Both the position numbers and the translations under genes were made by a program. A stretch of DNA of 64,000 bases, from NCBI RefSeq assembly GCF_014873705.1, contig NZ_JADBDS010000001.1, positions 1,364,001-1,428,000 of the forward strand, read 5' to 3'. The DNA is from Mycobacterium sp. OAS707. Its GTDB lineage: Bacteria; Actinomycetota; Actinomycetes; Mycobacteriales; Mycobacteriaceae. Numbering within the stretch: the first letter of the stretch is position 1; each line of letters begins with the position of its first letter. This document shows positions 17,099-25,138 of the stretch, piece after piece. Below the pieces are notes generated by a model. It did no database searches. It saw nothing but the letters and a program-made list of their open reading frames with translations, and was not told the origin of the DNA.

Positions 17099-18121
17099 TC
17101 AGCAACGAGGAGGTTCGCCACCGGCAGAAATCGCGTGCAGTGCGTCGACGGCCTGGGTCAGGCTGTCGACCTTGACCAGCTCCAGGCCATCTTCGTGTGC
17201 CGATTTGGCCTCGTCACAGTTGTCGGCGGGCACCAAGAACACGGTGGCGCCCGCCTCGCGCGCGGCCATCATCTTGTGCGTGATGCCGCCGATGGAGCCG
17301 ACCTTGCCGTCGCTGTCGATGGTTCCGGTGCCCGCGATGAACTTGCCGTCGTTGAGATCTCCGGTGGTGAGTTTGTCGACGACCGCGAGCGAGAACATCA
17401 GCCCGGCCGACGGCCCGCCGATGTTGGCCAGGTTGAAATCGATGGAGAACGGCGCCCACGGCGCATCCTGCACGCCGACCCCGAGGTATCCGTAGTCGCG
17501 GTCGGGGTTGGAGCCGAGCGTGATGGTGGCGACGCCGGCAGGAGCGTTCTTGCGGCGGTAGTCCAGCACGATGGTCTCGCCGGGCTTCGTGGCCTTCAGC
17601 AACGCCGTGAACTGCTCGAGGTTGGCCACCGGCTTGTTGTTGAACCCGTCGATCGCATCGCCGCGTTGCAGCTTTCCAACCGAAGGACCGGGGTCGCTGA
17701 CGTTGGCCACGGTCACCGCCGACGGGTACTTGAGGTAACTCAGCGCTGCATACTCGGCGCTGTCCTCGGACCGCTTGAAGTCGGTGTTGTTGGCCTGGTC
17801 GATCTCGTCCTTCGACTTATCGGGCGGGTAGACCAGATCGCGCGGCACCAGTTGCTCGCGGCCCGACATCCAAAACGTCAGCGCCTCCCCCAGCGTCAGG
17901 TCATCGCGCTGGCTGACCGTGGTCATGTTCAGATGCCCCGAGGTCTTGTGCACGTCGGTGCCCTCGATGTCGACGACCTGTTTGCCGTCGACCTCGCCGA
18001 GGGTGTCGAACGTCGGCCCCGGCCCCAGCGAGACGAAGGGCACCGTCACCACCCACGCCAGCACGCCGAACACCAGCATCGGCACCAAGGCGACCAGCAG
18101 CGTCGAAATCCGCCTGTTCAC
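17099..18121 (-). CDS. PDZ / Lon-type membrane protease
   Basis: A 340-aa protein of the YlbL group (Rv3194c type): an N-terminal membrane anchor (LLVALVPMLVFGVLAWVV), a PDZ domain around residues 160-220 (GKLQRGDAIDGFNNKPV) and a C-terminal Lon-type peptidase domain. The Ser/Lys dyad is seen as the Ser of GGPSAGLMFS and the Lys of GGITHKMMAAREAG. The GTG start at 18121 is preferred because TAGATT stands 7 bases before it, fitting leaderless transcription; the longer frame overlaps the divergent neighbour. Confidence 0.92.
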   Translation of the reverse strand: MNRRISTLLVALVPMLVFGVLAWVVTVPFVSLGPGPTFDTLGEVDGKQVVDIEGTDVHKTSGHLNMTTVSQRDDLTLGEALTFWMSGREQLVPRDLVYPPDKSKDEIDQANNTDFKRSEDSAEYAALSYLKYPSAVTVANVSDPGPSVGKLQRGDAIDGFNNKPVANLEQFTALLKATKPGETIVLDYRRKNAPAGVATITLGSNPDRDYGYLGVGVQDAPWAPFSIDFNLANIGGPSAGLMFSLAVVDKLTTGDLNDGKFIAGTGTIDSDGKVGSIGGITHKMMAAREAGATVFLVPADNCDEAKSAHEDGLELVKVDSLTQAVDALHAISAGGEPPRC

Positions 18122-18198
18122 GGCGACCAATCTACGGTTCGCTCTCGGCGTGACCTGCCGACCCACGCGATCGAGACCCGGTGAGTACCGTTGAGGGC

Positions 18199-19554
18199 AT
18201 GGCTGACCTGCCTTTCGGCTTCTCACCCGGGGACGACCCCGACCCCGACAAGCGCAAGAAGGACCCCGATTCGGGTGGGGATCCCTTCGGGATGGGCGGG
18301 TCCGAGTTCGACATGTCCCAGTTGGGGCAGATCTTCAGCAAGCTCGGCGAGATGTTCAGCGGCGCCGGCAACGTGATGACCGGCGGCAAGCAGTCCGGCC
18401 CCGTCAACTACGACCTGGCCCGCCAACTGGCGTCGAGCGCGATCGGTTTCGTGGCACCGGTTCCCGAGAAGACGAGCGCAGCGATCGCAGACGCGGTACA
18501 CCTGGCCGAGACGTGGCTTGACGGCGCCACTGCACTGCCGGCGGGCACCACGAAAGCGGTCGCGTGGACCCCCAACGACTGGCTCGACAACACGCTGGAG
18601 ACGTGGAAGCGACTGTGCGATCCGGTCGCCGAACAGATTTCGACGGTGTGGGCCTCGGCGCTGCCCGAGGAAGCCAAGAGCATGGCCGGTCCGCTGCTGG
18701 CGATGATGTCACAAATGGGCGGCATGGCATTCGGTTCGCAGCTCGGCCAGGCGCTGGGCAAGCTGTCACGAGAAGTGTTGACCTCCACCGATATTGGGCT
18801 ACCGCTGGGCCCCAAGGGGGTGGCTGCGCTGATGCCGGAGGCCGTCGAGTCGCTGGCCGAGGGGCTCGAACAGCCACGCAGCGAGATCCTCACCTTCCTG
18901 GCCGCCCGCGAGGCCGCGCACCACCGCTTGTTCAGCCACGTGCCATGGCTGGCCAGTCAACTCCTCAACGCCGTCGAGGCCTTCGCCAAGGGCATGAAGA
19001 TCGACATGAGCGGCATCGAAGACTTCGCGCAAGGCTTCAACCCCGCGTCGCTGACCGATCCGTCGCAAATGGAAGAGCTGCTCAATCAAGGCATCTTCGA
19101 ACCGAAGGCGACGCCGGAGCAGACCGCGGCGCTCGAGCGGCTGGAGACGATGCTGGCGCTGATCGAGGGCTGGGTGCAGACCGTCGTCGCCGATGCGCTC
19201 GGCGACCGGATTCCCGGCACGTCGGCGCTTTCCGAAACCCTGCGCCGCAGGCGCGCCACCGGCGGACCCGCCGAGCAGACGTTCGCGACACTGGTCGGGC
19301 TGGAACTGCGGCCGCGCAAGCTGCGCGAGGCAGCGGTGCTGTGGGAACGCCTGACGCAGGCCGTCGGCTCCGACGCCCGCGACGGCGTCTGGCAGCATCC
19401 CGACCTGCTGCCCAGTGCCGAGGATCTCGACGAGCCTGCCGGTTTCATCGACCGGATGATCGGCGGCGACACCAGCGGCATCGACGACGCCATCGATCAG
19501 GCGATCGCCGATCTGCAAAAGGATTCCGACAAGGGCGACGACAGCAAGGAGTAG
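18199..19554 (+). CDS. Zincin_2 (DUF2342) family protein
   Basis: A 451-aa protein of the actinobacterial Zincin_2/DUF2342 family (Rv3195 type). The first 60 residues are acidic and glycine-rich; the core has the family's AAREAAHHRLFSHVPWL helix, which may supply metal ligands, and a final acidic tail. Family members are labelled zinc-dependent metalloproteases, but protease activity is not established by anything visible here. TTGAGGGC precedes the ATG at 18199. It is divergent from the PDZ protease and followed 57 bases later by the cyclodehydratase-like gene. Confidence 0.88.
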   Translation: MADLPFGFSPGDDPDPDKRKKDPDSGGDPFGMGGSEFDMSQLGQIFSKLGEMFSGAGNVMTGGKQSGPVNYDLARQLASSAIGFVAPVPEKTSAAIADAVHLAETWLDGATALPAGTTKAVAWTPNDWLDNTLETWKRLCDPVAEQISTVWASALPEEAKSMAGPLLAMMSQMGGMAFGSQLGQALGKLSREVLTSTDIGLPLGPKGVAALMPEAVESLAEGLEQPRSEILTFLAAREAAHHRLFSHVPWLASQLLNAVEAFAKGMKIDMSGIEDFAQGFNPASLTDPSQMEELLNQGIFEPKATPEQTAALERLETMLALIEGWVQTVVADALGDRIPGTSALSETLRRRRATGGPAEQTFATLVGLELRPRKLREAAVLWERLTQAVGSDARDGVWQHPDLLPSAEDLDEPAGFIDRMIGGDTSGIDDAIDQAIADLQKDSDKGDDSKE

Positions 19555-19611
19555 CGCCGCGCCTGTGGATAACCTCCGGGGGCGTCGCTGACTTCGTGGC
19601 AGAGTCGGCGC

Positions 19612-20433
19612 ATGGGGCGCTACACCCTTGATCCGGCGATGCCGGTGCTGCTGCGCCCCGACGGTGCTGTGCAGGTCGGCTGGGATCCCCGCCGCGCGGT
19701 GCTGGTGCGGCCGCCCGCCGGGCTGACGCCGGGTGCCCTGGCCGACCTGTTGCGCACGCTGCAGGCCGGCGCGACACTGCCCGAACTGCAGGCGCGCTTC
19801 GAGGTCGACGCGGGTGAACTCGTCGAGTCGTTGACGCAGGCCGGTGTGGTGACCGTTGCGGTGCGCGCGCGGACGCGCTGCGCGTCGATCCGCATCCATG
19901 GCCGCGGTCCGCTTTCCGACGTTTTGGCCAACGCGCTGCGGTGCTCGGGCGCTCGGGTGACGCGGTCGACCGTCACACAGGCTCCGCCGCCGGCGACGAC
20001 GGATCTTGTTGTGCTGTCGGACTTTCTGGTCACCGAACCGCGGATCGTTCGCGACCTGCACAGTGCCGGCGTCGCGCATCTGCCCGTGCGACTGCGCGAC
20101 GGCGCCGGTTTGGTGGGCCCGCTCGTCATCCCGGGCGTGACCAGCTGCCTGGATTGCGCGGATCTGCATCGCAGCGACCGCGACGCGGCGTGGCCTGCGG
20201 TCGCCTCGCAGTTGCGCAACGCCGTCGGCAACGCCGACCGGGCCACTGTGTTGGCGACGGCCGCGCTGGCGCTCAACCAGATCGACCGCGTCATCAGGGC
20301 GGTGGGATCGGACCCGAATGTCGAGACATCCACGGAGCCACCGCCGACCCTGGACACCACGTTGGAGTTCGACGTCAACGCCGGCGCGATCATGGCGCGC
20401 CGGTGGTCGCGGCACCCGCGCTGCTGGTGTTGA
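19612..20433 (+). CDS. TOMM cyclodehydratase-like protein
   Basis: A 273-aa protein (Rv3196 type) resembling the leader-peptide-binding half of azole-forming (TOMM) cyclodehydratases. It opens with a winged-helix-like part (residues 1-85) and has the typical PGVTSCLDCADLHRSDRD segment with a CxxC. In true TOMM clusters this protein pairs with a YcaO enzyme; neither YcaO nor a precursor peptide is found nearby. The function in mycobacteria is unknown. Confidence 0.75.
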   Translation: MGRYTLDPAMPVLLRPDGAVQVGWDPRRAVLVRPPAGLTPGALADLLRTLQAGATLPELQARFEVDAGELVESLTQAGVVTVAVRARTRCASIRIHGRGPLSDVLANALRCSGARVTRSTVTQAPPPATTDLVVLSDFLVTEPRIVRDLHSAGVAHLPVRLRDGAGLVGPLVIPGVTSCLDCADLHRSDRDAAWPAVASQLRNAVGNADRATVLATAALALNQIDRVIRAVGSDPNVETSTEPPPTLDTTLEFDVNAGAIMARRWSRHPRCWC

Positions 20434-20490
20434 AAACGTTTGTTGCCAACTCGTTGCAGGCCACTCAGAAACGTCAGGGATGATGGTTTG

Positions 20491-21816
20491 GTGACTGACA
20501 TCAAACGGGGTCGGGCCGCGCGCAACGCCAAGCTGGCGAGCTTGCCTGTTGGCATGGCAGGCCGGGCCGCGCTGGGGTTCGGCAAACGGCTGACCGGATC
20601 GTCGAAAGACGAGGTCAACGCCGAATTGATGGACAAGGCCGCACAGCAGTTGTTCACCGTGCTCGGTGAGCTCAAGGGCGGTGCGATGAAGGTCGGCCAG
20701 GCGCTGTCGGTGATGGAGGCCGCGATCCCCGAGCAGTACGGCAAGCCCTACCGCGAGGCGCTGACCAAGCTGCAGCGTGAGGCACCACCGCTGGCCGCCG
20801 CCAAAGTGCACCGCGTGCTGGACTCGCAGTTGGGCACCAAGTGGCGGGAACGTTTCGCCTCGTTCGACGACACCCCGGTCGCATCGGCGAGCATCGGCCA
20901 GGTGCACAAGGCGGTGTGGTCAGACGGCCGCGAGGTGGCGGTCAAGATTCAGTACCCCGGCGCCGACGAGGCGCTGCGCGCCGACCTGAAGACCATGAAG
21001 CGGATGGTCAGCGTGTTCAAGCAGCTCTCCCCGGGTGCCGACGTGCAGGGCGTGGTCGACGAGCTGATCGAGCGCACCGAGATGGAGCTGGACTACCGGC
21101 TGGAGGCCGACAACCAGCGGGCGTTCGCGAAAGCCTATGAGGGACACCCGCATTTCGTCGTGCCTCGCATCGTGGCCAGCGCACCGAAGGTCGTGATCCA
21201 GGAGTGGATCGAGGGCATCCCGTTGTCGGTGATCATCCGCGAGGGCACCACCGAACAGCGAGACCTCATGGGCACCAGGCTTTTTGAGCTGACCTACGAC
21301 GCGCCGCGCCGTCTGGAGATGATGCACGGCGACGCTCATCCCGGGAATTTCATGCTGCTGCCCGGCGACAAGATGGGCGTGATCGACTTCGGCGCTGTCG
21401 CTCCACTGCCCGGCGGCATTCCGGTCGAGATCGGGCTGTCGACGCGCTATGCGCTCAACGACGACTACGAGAATCTGCTGACGACGATGCAGAAGATCGG
21501 CTTCGTCCAGAAGGGCGAGCAGGTCTCCAAGCGCGAAATGGACGAAATGATGCGGCAGTACGTGGAACCGCTCGAAGTCGAGGTGTTCCACTACACCCGA
21601 AAGTGGCTGCAGAAGATCACCGCCATGAACATGAAGCCGGACCGCGCCGCAGGCCAGATCAAGGCCGCCCGGCAGATGGACCTCCCCGCGAAATTGGCGA
21701 TTCCGCTGCGGGTGATCGCTTCCAACGTCGCGATCGCTTGTCAGCTCGACGCGCACATCCCGGTCAGGCGACTGGCCACCGAACTGATCCCGGGTTTCGC
21801 TGAAGAAGCGGCCTGA
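20491..21816 (+). CDS. AarF/ABC1-family kinase-like protein
   Basis: A 441-aa atypical kinase of the ABC1/UbiB family (Rv3197 type). Visible are the family's KxGQ motif (GGAMKVGQALSVMEA), the A-rich loop (ASASIGQVHKAVW), the catalytic-loop HGDAHPGNFMLL and the metal-binding VIDFGAV. Related proteins support quinone or lipid metabolism; in mycobacteria a link with macrolide tolerance has been proposed for the homologue next to whiB7. The GTG at 20491 follows AGGGATGATG. A strong hairpin ends the gene just where whiB7 ends on the other strand. Confidence 0.9.
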   Translation: MTDIKRGRAARNAKLASLPVGMAGRAALGFGKRLTGSSKDEVNAELMDKAAQQLFTVLGELKGGAMKVGQALSVMEAAIPEQYGKPYREALTKLQREAPPLAAAKVHRVLDSQLGTKWRERFASFDDTPVASASIGQVHKAVWSDGREVAVKIQYPGADEALRADLKTMKRMVSVFKQLSPGADVQGVVDELIERTEMELDYRLEADNQRAFAKAYEGHPHFVVPRIVASAPKVVIQEWIEGIPLSVIIREGTTEQRDLMGTRLFELTYDAPRRLEMMHGDAHPGNFMLLPGDKMGVIDFGAVAPLPGGIPVEIGLSTRYALNDDYENLLTTMQKIGFVQKGEQVSKREMDEMMRQYVEPLEVEVFHYTRKWLQKITAMNMKPDRAAGQIKAARQMDLPAKLAIPLRVIASNVAIACQLDAHIPVRRLATELIPGFAEEAA

Positions 21817-21869
21817 CACGACGGCTTCGAGCGACATTGTCGCCCAAGTTAATTGACGCCTGAGACGGG

Positions 21870-21904
21870 AAAACCCGGCAGCCCTTACGCGGCTGCCGGG
21901 TTTT
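21870..21904 (+). terminator. Terminator of the AarF gene, overlapping the whiB7 stop
   Basis: A perfect 14-bp stem, AAAACCCGGCAGCC at 21870-21883 and its complement at 21891-21904, with a 7-base loop and a T-run. The right arm and part of the loop also encode the last residues and the stop of whiB7 on the minus strand. Confidence 0.85.
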
Positions 21905-22199
21905 CCTCGGTGTTCTTGCGTGGACGTCCACGCGGGCGCTTACGCGCGATGATCGTGCCACGCTCGAGGATCTCGCCACCCCAAACGCCCCACGGTTCCT
22001 GGCGTGCCAGCGCCGCATCGAGGCACTCGCGGCGGATCGGGCAATCCGCACACAGCGCCTTGGCGCGTTCGAGGTCAAGCGGGTTCTCGGCGAACCACAG
22101 ATCGGGATCCTCGACATGACATGGCACCGACAGCATCGGTCTTTCACGGCATGTCTCTGATTCGAAGCTCTTCGCGCGAGCGCTCATCGCCGTCGACAT
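21885..22199 (-). CDS. whiB7: Antibiotic-response regulator WhiB7
   Basis: A 104-aa Wbl protein. Four cysteines for a [4Fe-4S] cluster are seen in VPCHVEDPDLWF and ALCADCPIRREC, then the Wbl turn EPWGVWGGE and the WhiB7-specific AT-hook KRPRGRPRK. WhiB7 binds sigma A and switches on intrinsic drug-resistance genes. The ATG at 22199 has AGAAGGTG 7 bases upstream; an in-frame ATG at 22241 would add 14 residues. The long leader carries a terminator-like attenuator and a leader frame, as known for this gene. Confidence 0.95.
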   Translation of the reverse strand: MSTAMSARAKSFESETCRERPMLSVPCHVEDPDLWFAENPLDLERAKALCADCPIRRECLDAALARQEPWGVWGGEILERGTIIARKRPRGRPRKNTEENPAAA

Positions 22200-22291
22200 G
22201 ACTGCACCTTCTGCTTCCTGGTCGTTGGTTTCGTCGGCCATCTGTCTTCTGATGGATCCTTGACCAGGTCTTTCGGTGTCCGAATGACTCC

Positions 22292-22332
22292 AAAAAAATT
22301 GGCCACGGATCCTTGACTTTGGGTCCGTGGCC
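22292..22332 (-). promoter_or_regulatory. Attenuator hairpin in the whiB7 leader
   Basis: Read on the minus strand, GGCCACGGACCC (22332-22321) pairs with GGATCCGTGGCC (22312-22301), loop of 8, and is followed by AATTTTTTT. This is a complete intrinsic terminator upstream of whiB7. Conditional termination at this place, relieved when ribosomes stall on the leader frame, is the known whiB7 control. Confidence 0.85.
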
Positions 22333-22356
22333 TTTCGGCTTCGTTCGGGGCTCTAC

Positions 22357-22566
22357 CTAGGTGGTGCCTCGATCCACGGACTGTCCAGTCGCGGTAGCGT
22401 TGCGACGCTTGCGCTGCGGCGCAATGGCGGCCGCCCTTCCCGCGCCTGGGTACGCCCAAAAAGCGGGATGCGCCGGGGCGACAGCCTCGGCGATGTGAAG
22501 GGTGCGCGACATGCCGGCAGCCATGACGTCAACGCCTACGCCGGGTAACGCTTTAAAGCTCAACAT
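22357..22566 (-). CDS. whiB7 leader open reading frame
   Basis: A 69-codon frame (starting MLSFKALPGVGVDVMAAGM) with GGAGGG 10 bases before the ATG. It ends 24 bases before the attenuator stem, so a ribosome at its stop codon would approach the hairpin. The product has no domain and is rich in Ala; its translation, not its product, is probably what matters. The assignment rests on the ribosome-binding site, position and known whiB7 leader biology. Confidence 0.6.
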   Translation of the reverse strand: MLSFKALPGVGVDVMAAGMSRTLHIAEAVAPAHPAFWAYPGAGRAAAIAPQRKRRNATATGQSVDRGTT

Positions 22567-22611
22567 GATCCGGGCACCCTCCTTTCGACTCGCGGTGTGA
22601 TCTTGAGGCTA

Positions 22612-22645
22612 ACGGTATCAGCTTTCGATGACAATCAATTTTTGA
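22612..22645 (-). promoter_or_regulatory. Putative whiB7 promoter with AT-rich element
   Basis: On the minus strand the AT-rich block CAAAAATTGATT lies at 22644-22633, and a TACCGT (22617-22612) could be the -10. WhiB7-dependent promoters have an AT-rich stretch next to the -35. The 15-base spacing is short, so the exact boxes are uncertain. Confidence 0.4.
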
Positions 22646-22701
22646 CCAGCGGTTTTGGCACGATTTTTACGACGATTGGCCGTCTCTTCAATGTCGCCGG
22701 C

Positions 22702-24837
22702 CTAGCGGCTGCGGCCTTTGACCAACGCCAGCACGTCGGGCCCGTACTGCTCGAGCTTGCGCGCGCCGATGCCGGGGATCGCGACCAGTGCGGCATCGTC
22801 TGCCGGAAGCGTCTCGGCGATCGCGATCAACGTGTTGTCGGTGAACACGACATAGGCCGGCACACTCATCTCCTTCGACGTGCGCAGCCGCCAATCCTTC
22901 AGCTGCGCGAGCAGCTCCTCATCGAGGTCGGACGGGCAGGATTCGCAGCGCCGCAGCATGATTGCGGGCGGGGTGGTCAGTGTGCCGTTGCAGACGCGGC
23001 AGCGCGGTGTGGGACCGCGGGGACGGCGCGGCCGGTTGGGGGTGGCGTCACTGGGTGACTGCGGAGCGATGCCGTTGAGGAAGCGCGACGGCCGTCGACT
23101 CTGCCGGCCACCCGGCGCCCGGGCCAACGCCCAGCTGAGCGCCAAATGCACTCTGGCTCTTGTGATTCCGACGTACAGCAACCGGCGTTCCTCTTCGACC
23201 GGTTCACTGTCGGGCCCATGCGCAAGCGCGTGTGAGATGGGCAGCGTGTTGTCGGCCAGCCCGACCAGAAACACCGCGTCCCACTCCAGGCCTTTGGCGG
23301 CGTGCAGCGAAGCCAGCGTGACGCCCTGCACTGTGGGTGGGTGGCGCGCGTCGGCGCGCTGACGAAGCTCGACGAGCAGCGAGGCCAGGTCGAGCGTCGG
23401 GCGCAGGGCCACTTCCTCGTCGACGAGTTCGGCAAGCCCGGCGAGCGCCTCCCACCGCTCGCGGGCGCGGGTACCGGCCGGGGGTTCGGCGGTCAGGCCG
23501 AGCGGTTCGAGGACGGCGCGGACGACATCGGGCAGTTCGCCTTCGACATCCCGTTCGGCGGCGCGCTGCAGCGCAAGCAGAGCCTGGCGGATCTCCTGAC
23601 GGCTGAAGAAACCCTCGCCGCCGCGCACCTGGAACGGCACCCCCGCGGCGGTCAGCGCCTCTTCGTACACCTCAGATTGCGCGTTGATGCGATACAGCAC
23701 TGCGATCTCCGAGGCCGCGGTGCCCGACTCGATCAGGTTCTTGATCTTCTTGGCCACCGCGGCGGCCTCGGCGACCTCGTCAGGATGCTCGTTGAACGTC
23801 GGGTTGGGTCCGGGGTCGCGTTGACCGACGAGGTGCAGCTTGCTGCCTGCCATCCGGCCGCGGGCGGCGGCGATGACCCGGTTGGCCAGCGACACCACCT
23901 GCGGGGTGGATCGGTAGTCGCGCTCCAGTCGCACGACCGCGGCGTCGGGGAAGCGCCGCGAGAAGTCGAGCAGATAACGCGGTGTGGCGCCGGTGAACGA
24001 GTAGATGGTCTGGTTGGCATCGCCGACGACGGTCAGGTCGTCGCGGTTGCCGAGCCACGCATCGAGCACCCGCTGCTGCAACGGGGTGACGTCCTGGTAC
24101 TCGTCGACGACGAAGCATCGGTAGCGATCGCGGAACTCCTGGGCGACGGCGTCGTCGTTCTCGATCGCGGCGGCGGTGTGCAGCAGCAGATCATCGAAAT
24201 CCAGGAGCGCCATGCCGTCGTGGCGGGCCTTGAGCTTTTCGTATCCGGCGTATACCGCCGCGATCTTCGCTGCGTCGAACGGGATGTCGCGGCCGGCCTG
24301 CGCGACTGCGGCGCCGTAGCCCTCGGGACTGATCAAAGATGCCTTGGCCCACTCGATTTCGCCCGCAAGGTCACGCACGTCGTCGGTGCTGGTCGACATC
24401 CCGGCGCGGTTGGCGGCCTGCGCGACGACCGAGAACTTCGTGTCGAGCAGTTGCCATCCGGTGTCGCCGACGACGCGCGGCCAGAAGTAGGAGAGCTGCC
24501 TGCGGGCCGCGGCGTGGAACGTCATCGCCTGCACCGAACCGGTGCCGACGCCCTGATCGAGCGCCCGTAACCGGCCACGCATCTCCCCGGCGGCGCGCGA
24601 CGTGAACGTCACGGCCAGCACCTGCTGGGGCGCGACGTGTCCGGCCGTCACGAGGTGGGCGATGCGGCGGGTGATGGTGCGAGTCTTTCCGGTGCCCGCG
24701 CCTGCCAGCACGCAGACCGGCCCGCGCGGCGCGAGGACGGCTTCGCGCTGCTCGTCGTCGAGGTCGGCGAGGAGTGCGTCACGCGAAATGGGCGCCTCGA
24801 CCGACATGCGGTCCATCTTGGCAGGGGGCTGTGACAT
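22702..24837 (-). CDS. uvrD2: ATP-dependent DNA helicase UvrD2
   Basis: A 711-aa superfamily 1 helicase: Walker [11 protein letters not shown] near residue 45, motif [14 protein letters not shown], motif [16 protein letters not shown], and motif [16 protein letters not shown]. After the motor comes the mycobacterial UvrD2 tail: a four-cysteine cluster (CRVCNGTL and RRCESC) and a C-terminal HRDC domain ending in [17 protein letters not shown]. UvrD2 is an essential 3'-5' helicase in M. tuberculosis. In-frame ATGs at 24816 and 24807 are alternative starts. Confidence 0.95.
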   Translation of the reverse strand: MSQPPAKMDRMSVEAPISRDALLADLDDEQREAVLAPRGPVCVLAGAGTGKTRTITRRIAHLVTAGHVAPQQVLAVTFTSRAAGEMRGRLRALDQGVGTGSVQAMTFHAAARRQLSYFWPRVVGDTGWQLLDTKFSVVAQAANRAGMSTSTDDVRDLAGEIEWAKASLISPEGYGAAVAQAGRDIPFDAAKIAAVYAGYEKLKARHDGMALLDFDDLLLHTAAAIENDDAVAQEFRDRYRCFVVDEYQDVTPLQQRVLDAWLGNRDDLTVVGDANQTIYSFTGATPRYLLDFSRRFPDAAVVRLERDYRSTPQVVSLANRVIAAARGRMAGSKLHLVGQRDPGPNPTFNEHPDEVAEAAAVAKKIKNLIESGTAASEIAVLYRINAQSEVYEEALTAAGVPFQVRGGEGFFSRQEIRQALLALQRAAERDVEGELPDVVRAVLEPLGLTAEPPAGTRARERWEALAGLAELVDEEVALRPTLDLASLLVELRQRADARHPPTVQGVTLASLHAAKGLEWDAVFLVGLADNTLPISHALAHGPDSEPVEEERRLLYVGITRARVHLALSWALARAPGGRQSRRPSRFLNGIAPQSPSDATPNRPRRPRGPTPRCRVCNGTLTTPPAIMLRRCESCPSDLDEELLAQLKDWRLRTSKEMSVPAYVVFTDNTLIAIAETLPADDAALVAIPGIGARKLEQYGPDVLALVKGRSR

Positions 24838-24889
24838 ATGCCGGGTGCGGCGCGGGCATGTTGTGGGTATCCGTTACGTTGGACGGCTT

Positions 24890-25138
24890 ATGAGCGCTTT
24901 GACCATGTACAGCACCTCGTGGTGTGGCTACTGCTTCCGGCTTAAGAAGGTTCTGAAGTCGGAGGGGATTTCGTTCGCCGAGGTCGACATCGAAACCGAC
25001 CCGGCCGCTGCGGACTTCGTGGCCTCGGTCAACGGCGGAAATCAGACGGTGCCGACGCTGAAATTCGCGGACGGCTCGACGCTGACCAACCCGAGCGGCG
25101 CGGAGGTCAAGGCCAAGCTGGCGAAGCTGGCCAGTTAG
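24890..25138 (+). CDS. mrx1: Mycoredoxin 1
   Basis: An 82-aa glutaredoxin-fold protein with the active site WCGYC at residues 11-15 and the cis-proline segment TVPTLKF. Mycoredoxin-1 reduces mycothiol mixed disulfides in the cytosol. The TACGTT at 24875-24880 lies 9 bases before the ATG, suggesting a very short or absent leader. Its stop overlaps the stop of the convergent LuxR-type gene by four bases. Confidence 0.93.
   Translation: MSALTMYSTSWCGYCFRLKKVLKSEGISFAEVDIETDPAAADFVASVNGGNQTVPTLKFADGSTLTNPSGAEVKAKLAKLAS

Noticed and set aside
18799..20907. A 702-codon minus-strand frame across the Zincin_2 and cyclodehydratase genes
   Set aside because: It spans three well-supported plus-strand genes and has no recognisable domain.
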